From Plumapathes pennacea (Eukaryota; Cnidaria; Anthozoa; Antipatharia; Myriopathidae), in assembly GCA_964036295.1 (NCBI GenBank), contig OZ038465.1, positions 5,318,667 through 5,382,666 of the forward strand: a DNA stretch of 64,000 nucleotides, given 5' to 3'. This document shows positions 61,901 to 64,000 of this stretch, in pieces; the first letter of the stretch is position 1; each line of letters starts with the position of its first letter. The position numbers and the translations under genes were made by a program. Under the pieces are notes generated by a model, which saw only the letters and a list, made by a program, of their open reading frames with translations, was not told the DNA's origin and did not search any database.

Positions 61901-63380
61901 TTTGCACAGAATTACTTGAGGTTAATTGAATCAAGTGTTTATGCATCTAACTTGGGCTCCTTCTAAGCACCCACCCATGAACGAAATACATGACATGTAT
62001 GTAATTATAACTCGCCCAAAACATCACGTCTTTCGATTCTTGGAGAAGCAATAGTGTTAGCAAGCCACAAATTTGAGGGGCACTTTGACATGACAATGAA
62101 CAGAAGTAGTTCATGAAGAAAAACCAAACAAAGACTAAGAAAACGCGATGGTATTAAATGTGAACAGAACATTCAAGAATGCCATGCGAGTCCATATAAA
62201 ACTGCACGTCAGTCAATTACAAAGCTGTGGCTCAACGTGAAAAACATCTGTAATATACGTGATGTATAATGCTTTTCCTAATTCTGTATCGCTCGTTTGG
62301 TATGATATTGACGATTTAATTGTCGTGAATATTCTACCTGCGTCAAATTCACCCTCGAAATGTCATTTCCAATATATTGTATATATGAAGATATATTGTC
62401 AAAAGGTAAATCTGGCAACTCGCTGGGTGTCTAATACGATCTGAAACTGCTCTCCAAAAGCTGAGATTGTTCAGAAAGGGCGACGCTGAGAAACAGAGAC
62501 TCTGCAACTCGCATGAGTGTCAACAAGCAAGCACAGTGAACGCCCATTGATAATATAAACCACAATGAACTCATTCGACCGCAGCACCTTCAACTTTCCT
62601 CGGGTTTCTTTCGCCATTCGAGTCATTTGATCAAAGTTCTGTAGCTAAATATTCAAACCACAGTCTAAATAAAACTAGAACAATTTAAATAAACTGGATT
62701 TTGTTTTAACTAACAAACCGCGGATCTGGGATGATGCGTGTAAAACCATATGGAGCAAAGTACACATTTGCAAACGCAAACACTTCGAGCTTGTTAATTT
62801 GACGAAATGGAATATAATCGAGCAGGGATTTTAAGCCGCACGACGTTTTGTGGGAAGACGCGATGACCTCAACCCAGAAACATCCAGAAGCGTCTTGCAA
62901 GATAAAGGGCAGATTAAACAATTATTGCAAGAGTGAGTTAGCGTGCTGCTGATTCAGAGCAAGGATAGGATAAAGTGATACTGAATTCGAACTAAGTACC
63001 CTCAATAATATCACTAAGGTCGAACAGAGAAAAGCGATCGTAATGGGCGGCATAAAGACACCAGTATATCAACAAAATCGGTCAGCAAACTCACCGATGT
63101 TGACCAAGCGAATGTTCTCTTGCTCGATGAATTTGAGGGCAATAGAGACATTTTCTATCTTCTGAGACTGAAAGGTCGGTTTTTTGTTGTGCCTGGGCAG
63201 CTTCTTGTGCGACAGAACTTGGAGAAGGCCGATAAGTTTGAGGCCATCGCACAAATCTGTTTCCAAGTTGTGTATGTACTTGTTCACGCATTTCAAATGT
63301 TCATTGCACCACCTCGTGAACGTGTTCTGTTGAATCTTCTTCCACTCAGCATCTGCCGAAGTGGGGTCTGTGTAAGGCAT
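45151..63380 (-). CDS. FLN: Filamin (whole gene, 17 coding exons)
   Basis: A cytoplasmic actin crosslinker and scaffold beneath the membrane. Exons: 63095-63380, 59917-60266, 59105-59435, 58162-58575, 57525-57824, 56107-56400, 55060-55776, 54335-54547, 53579-53836, 52383-53072, 51843-52034, 51357-51635, 50721-51008, 50092-50391, 49759-49926, 47378-49393, 45151-46931. They total 8877 bp in compatible phases, giving about 2958 residues against about 2650 in human FLNA. Two calponin-homology domains (about 1-225) are followed by 28 filamin repeats: fifteen ordinary, seven repeat-18-like (about 1731-2347), then six matching human repeats 19-24. The start is the first ATG of the CH exon, just after a possible acceptor (TTTCTTGCAG at 63402-63393), so an upstream exon could extend the N-terminus. 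A single filamin ancestral to FLNA, FLNB and FLNC is the likeliest orthology. Confidence 0.95.
47155..47230. repeat. GTT/GAT trinucleotide repeat in filamin intron 16
   Basis: (GTT)n and (GCTGAT)n units; about eight GTT in the right part. Confidence 0.88.
47378..49393 (-). CDS. FLN: Filamin exon 16: seven tandem repeat-18-like domains
   Basis: 2016 bp, phase 1 to 1, uninterrupted. After finishing repeat 15 ([11 protein letters not shown]), it encodes seven domains of about 88 residues. Each opens with (V/M/I)G plus a CD-like pair ([56 protein letters not shown]), then LPED, a RP(S/N/G)S..EE block, and (V/A)(S/T)F.P.E.GEH or similar. This is the pattern of human filamin repeat 18 (VGSAADIPI...PSGREEP...SFVPKETGEH). 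The exon ends with the start of the next ordinary repeat (VKVTGKG). Acceptor TTTTTTAAG, donor GTGAGG. Confidence 0.95.
49759..49926 (-). CDS. FLN: Filamin exon 15: repeat 15, front half
   Basis: 168 bp, phase 1 to 1. [20 protein letters not shown] and [20 protein letters not shown]; most like human repeat 17. Acceptor TTACCTTTGCAG, donor GTAAGT. Confidence 0.92.
50092..50391 (-). CDS. FLN: Filamin exon 14: repeat 14 and acidic linker
   Basis: 300 bp, phase 1 to 1. [15 protein letters not shown] to [11 protein letters not shown], then an acidic linker ([20 protein letters not shown] and more) before SKVRAYGKG. The linker lies near where vertebrate filamins have hinge 1. Acceptor TTTCGTTAG, donor GTGAGT. 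Confidence 0.92.
50490..50535. repeat. Harbinger-type fragment in filamin intron 13
   Basis: GGCTACGTCCACACTAATGC resembles the GTCCACACTA-type ends of the element at 28977-31426. Degraded, one end only. Confidence 0.45.
50721..51008 (-). CDS. FLN: Filamin exon 13: repeats 13 and 14
   Basis: 288 bp, phase 1 to 1. [15 protein letters not shown] to [11 protein letters not shown], then [15 protein letters not shown]. Acceptor TGTACATTAG, donor GTTGGT. Strong similarity to exons 12 and 14 suggests internal exon duplication. Confidence 0.92.
51357..51635 (-). CDS. FLN: Filamin exon 12: repeats 12 and 13
   Basis: 279 bp, phase 1 to 1. Ends repeat 12 ([11 protein letters not shown]) and opens repeat 13 ([15 protein letters not shown]). 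Acceptor TCATTTGCAG, donor GTTTGT. Confidence 0.92.
51843..52034 (-). CDS. FLN: Filamin exon 11: repeats 11 and 12
   Basis: 192 bp, phase 1 to 1. Ends repeat 11 ([11 protein letters not shown]) and opens repeat 12 ([13 protein letters not shown]). Acceptor CTCCTGTAG, donor GTAAAG. Confidence 0.92.
52090..52350. repeat. Tandem pair of about 130 bp in filamin intron 10
   Basis: Two units share CCTCGACAAAATCAAATACA, TTGATATATCTCTGGTGAAA and GACTGAACAG. The second half of each matches the repeats in intron 9. Confidence 0.85.
52383..53072 (-). CDS. FLN: Filamin exon 10: repeats 9 to 11
   Basis: 690 bp, phase 1 to 1. Ends repeat 9 ([11 protein letters not shown]), holds repeat 10 ([13 protein letters not shown] to [11 protein letters not shown]) and most of repeat 11 ([12 protein letters not shown]). 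Acceptor CGCGGAATAG, donor GTGAGT. Confidence 0.94.
53320..53575. repeat. Tandem pair of about 115 bp in filamin intron 9
   Basis: Two nearly identical units share CAATCAACTTTCATCTGAGC, AAACTATCAAGTGGCAAATT and GAGACTGAAGGAG. The same family occurs at 52090-52350, 49540-49625 and 44490-44580. Confidence 0.85.
53579..53836 (-). CDS. FLN: Filamin exon 9: repeats 8 and 9
   Basis: 258 bp, phase 1 to 1. Encodes [25 protein letters not shown] and the opening of repeat 9 ([12 protein letters not shown]). Acceptor TTTACTCTGAAG, donor GTGACT. Confidence 0.9.
54335..54547 (-). CDS. FLN: Filamin exon 8: repeats 7 and 8
   Basis: 213 bp, phase 1 to 1. Ends repeat 7 ([11 protein letters not shown]) and opens repeat 8 ([16 protein letters not shown]). 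Acceptor GCCACTACAG, donor GTATGT. Confidence 0.92.
54650..55012. repeat. CCA/CAT-rich simple repeat in filamin intron 7
   Basis: About 360 bp of CACCAC, CATCAC and CACCAGCATCA units with one internal longer duplication (AACAATTTACCACCACCAGCATCACCAACACC twice, near 54758 and 54813). It reads as long open frames of His, Pro or Gly by composition only; it is not coding. Confidence 0.85.
55060..55776 (-). CDS. FLN: Filamin exon 7: repeats 5 to 7
   Basis: 717 bp, phase 1 to 1. Holds most of repeat 5 (ending [11 protein letters not shown]), all of repeat 6 ([12 protein letters not shown] to [11 protein letters not shown]) and the front of repeat 7 ([12 protein letters not shown]). Acceptor CGTCTTCCCAG, donor GTAAATG. 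Confidence 0.95.
56107..56400 (-). CDS. FLN: Filamin exon 6: repeat 4
   Basis: 294 bp, phase 1 to 1. Core [20 protein letters not shown] and [11 protein letters not shown], then the start of repeat 5 ([12 protein letters not shown]). Acceptor TTTTTTGTAG, donor GTGAGAC. Confidence 0.93.
57106..57293. repeat. Long palindrome in filamin intron 5
   Basis: 188 bp: AAGAAATATATAAC...CGTGTAATATAGCCTCATCT at the left is matched by its near-complement at the right, and both arms carry GGGAAGTTGGGAGAACAC next to the apex. Shares that core with 11852-12041. A partial third arm (GTGTAATATACTCTCATCTAA) follows at about 57341-57361. Confidence 0.82.
57525..57824 (-). CDS. FLN: Filamin exon 5: repeat 3
   Basis: 300 bp, phase 1 to 1. 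Core [20 protein letters not shown] and [11 protein letters not shown], then the start of repeat 4 ([12 protein letters not shown]). Acceptor GTTGCCTCAG, donor GTAAGTG. Confidence 0.94.
58162..58575 (-). CDS. FLN: Filamin exon 4: end of repeat 1, repeat 2
   Basis: 414 bp, phase 1 to 1. Ends repeat 1 with [11 protein letters not shown]; repeat 2 runs from [13 protein letters not shown] to [11 protein letters not shown]. Acceptor TGTCTTCCAG, donor GTTAGT. Confidence 0.93.
59105..59435 (-). CDS. FLN: Filamin exon 3: end of CH2 and repeat 1
   Basis: 331 bp, phase 0 to 1. Begins [20 protein letters not shown] and [17 protein letters not shown], a conserved filamin junction. Repeat 1 starts [14 protein letters not shown]. 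Acceptor GATTGACAG, donor GTATGT. Confidence 0.94.
59917..60266 (-). CDS. FLN: Filamin exon 2: end of CH1 and most of CH2
   Basis: 350 bp, phase 1 to 0. Opens [20 protein letters not shown]; the linker is acidic (DEEEEESG); CH2 has [14 protein letters not shown] and [19 protein letters not shown]. Acceptor GCTTCTATAG, donor GTGAGTG. Confidence 0.95.
60267..63094 (-). other. Filamin intron 1
   Basis: 2.8 kb, AT-rich, no gene recognised. It contains a lone Harbinger-type end (AAATTTATCC...GTGGACGGGGCC) at about 60333-60366. First introns of such genes often carry enhancers, but no specific site is identified. Confidence 0.6.
63095..63380 (-). CDS. FLN: Filamin exon 1: CH domain 1
   Basis: 286 bp to phase 1. 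Encodes [20 protein letters not shown] and the CH1 motif [12 protein letters not shown], then [19 protein letters not shown] and [10 protein letters not shown]. Donor GTGAGTT. CH1 gives the main actin contact. Confidence 0.92.
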
Positions 63381-64000
63381 CTTTACGTCGAGCTGCAAGA
63401 AACACCACAGAGTCTCGTCAGCTTCGCGTCGCACCGAGTGTTGAGCGCACTCGGCCTGGCCTGGGAACTCTTATCGTATTCGTGACAATTAACCACAGCC
63501 AATCAAGGCGAAAATGCATTATTCATGTTTAGTTAGTCATACAAGTCAAAACAAAAATAATAAAGAAATACTTCTCACTTCCATTCTTTCAGCTTCTGAC
63601 AAAGTGTCCGTGTTCGTTCGAGTATGAAATATTGGGCTTGTGAAAGATTCTTGATTTTTGGCGCTACAGACAGCGAATAGCGATATAAATAGTTGTAACT
63701 TGAGCTGGGTGATTCAATTTGTAGTGCAAATCTTGATGAAATGGGCTTTGGGGTTCATTCAATAGAATTTATACCCAAGCCTGAACGCCTTATGTGAAGG
63801 CATTCACAGAATTCGTTCACAAGCCCATTGAAAGTTACGCTTTCAACTTACGAGCTTCCGGTTGTCACTCGGAAGAGAGACCATTTCTTGTTTTTGGTGT
63901 TTCTGCAGATGATTCTGGTATTTTTCTCCTGACTACAACAAAGAAATAAGAAGATTTCTACCCGTACTTTTAATCAATACCTTGTCAGATTAGAACCCGA
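63381..64000. other. 5' flank or further 5' intron of filamin
   Basis: No gene recognised. The CH1 frame stays open above the ATG to about 63434, and TTTCTTGCAG at 63402-63393 could be an acceptor. So this may be intron (with a 5' exon off the right edge) or 5' UTR and promoter. Confidence 0.4.

Noticed and set aside
62706..62921. 71-codon frame in filamin intron 1 as an extra or alternative exon
   Set aside because: CH1 continues directly from exon 1 to exon 2 in phase ([13 protein letters not shown]); an inserted exon would break the domain.

Overview
The window is animal nuclear DNA: AT-leaning, with short exons joined by GT-AG introns and many short DNA-transposon remnants. The protein families and repeat style suggest a cnidarian, most likely an anthozoan such as a stony coral. 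That placement is inference; no ribosomal or mitochondrial marker is present to confirm it.

Two large genes can be rebuilt almost completely, both on the minus strand. The first (16364-28208, 19 coding exons, 1259 codons before the stop) is an L1-family cell-adhesion molecule: signal peptide, six Ig domains, five fibronectin III domains, one transmembrane helix and a short cytoplasmic tail, close in length and order to vertebrate L1CAM and insect neuroglian. The tail keeps the ankyrin-binding region, but the usual FIGQY motif reads FTKEF, and the protein ends in TLV, a class I PDZ ligand. The second (45151-63380, 17 coding exons, about 2958 residues) is a filamin with two calponin-homology (CH) actin-binding domains and about 28 filamin repeats ending in a dimerisation repeat. 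One 2016-bp exon holds seven tandem copies of a repeat type found once in human filamins (repeat 18). All exon phases join without a break in both models.

Layout: 1-16.3 kb is mostly non-coding and repeat-rich, but 155-224 (minus) is a near-copy of the L1 gene's signal-peptide exon, so a tandem paralogue probably runs off the left edge. 16.4-28.2 kb is the L1-like gene. 28.2-45.1 kb is a repeat island with a 2.45-kb Harbinger-like element, a large inverted repeat (two 1740-bp arms around 1865 bp), and a 383-bp element with near-perfect terminal repeats. 45.1-63.4 kb is filamin, with long introns at its 5' end.

Adhesion receptor and actin crosslinker would meet at the membrane-cytoskeleton interface. 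An L1-family gene next to filamin also echoes human linkage: L1CAM with FLNA on Xq28, NRCAM with FLNC on 7q, and CHL1 with FLNB on 3p. The window may therefore preserve the ancestral pair. No tRNA, rRNA, CRISPR array or intact autonomous transposon was seen.
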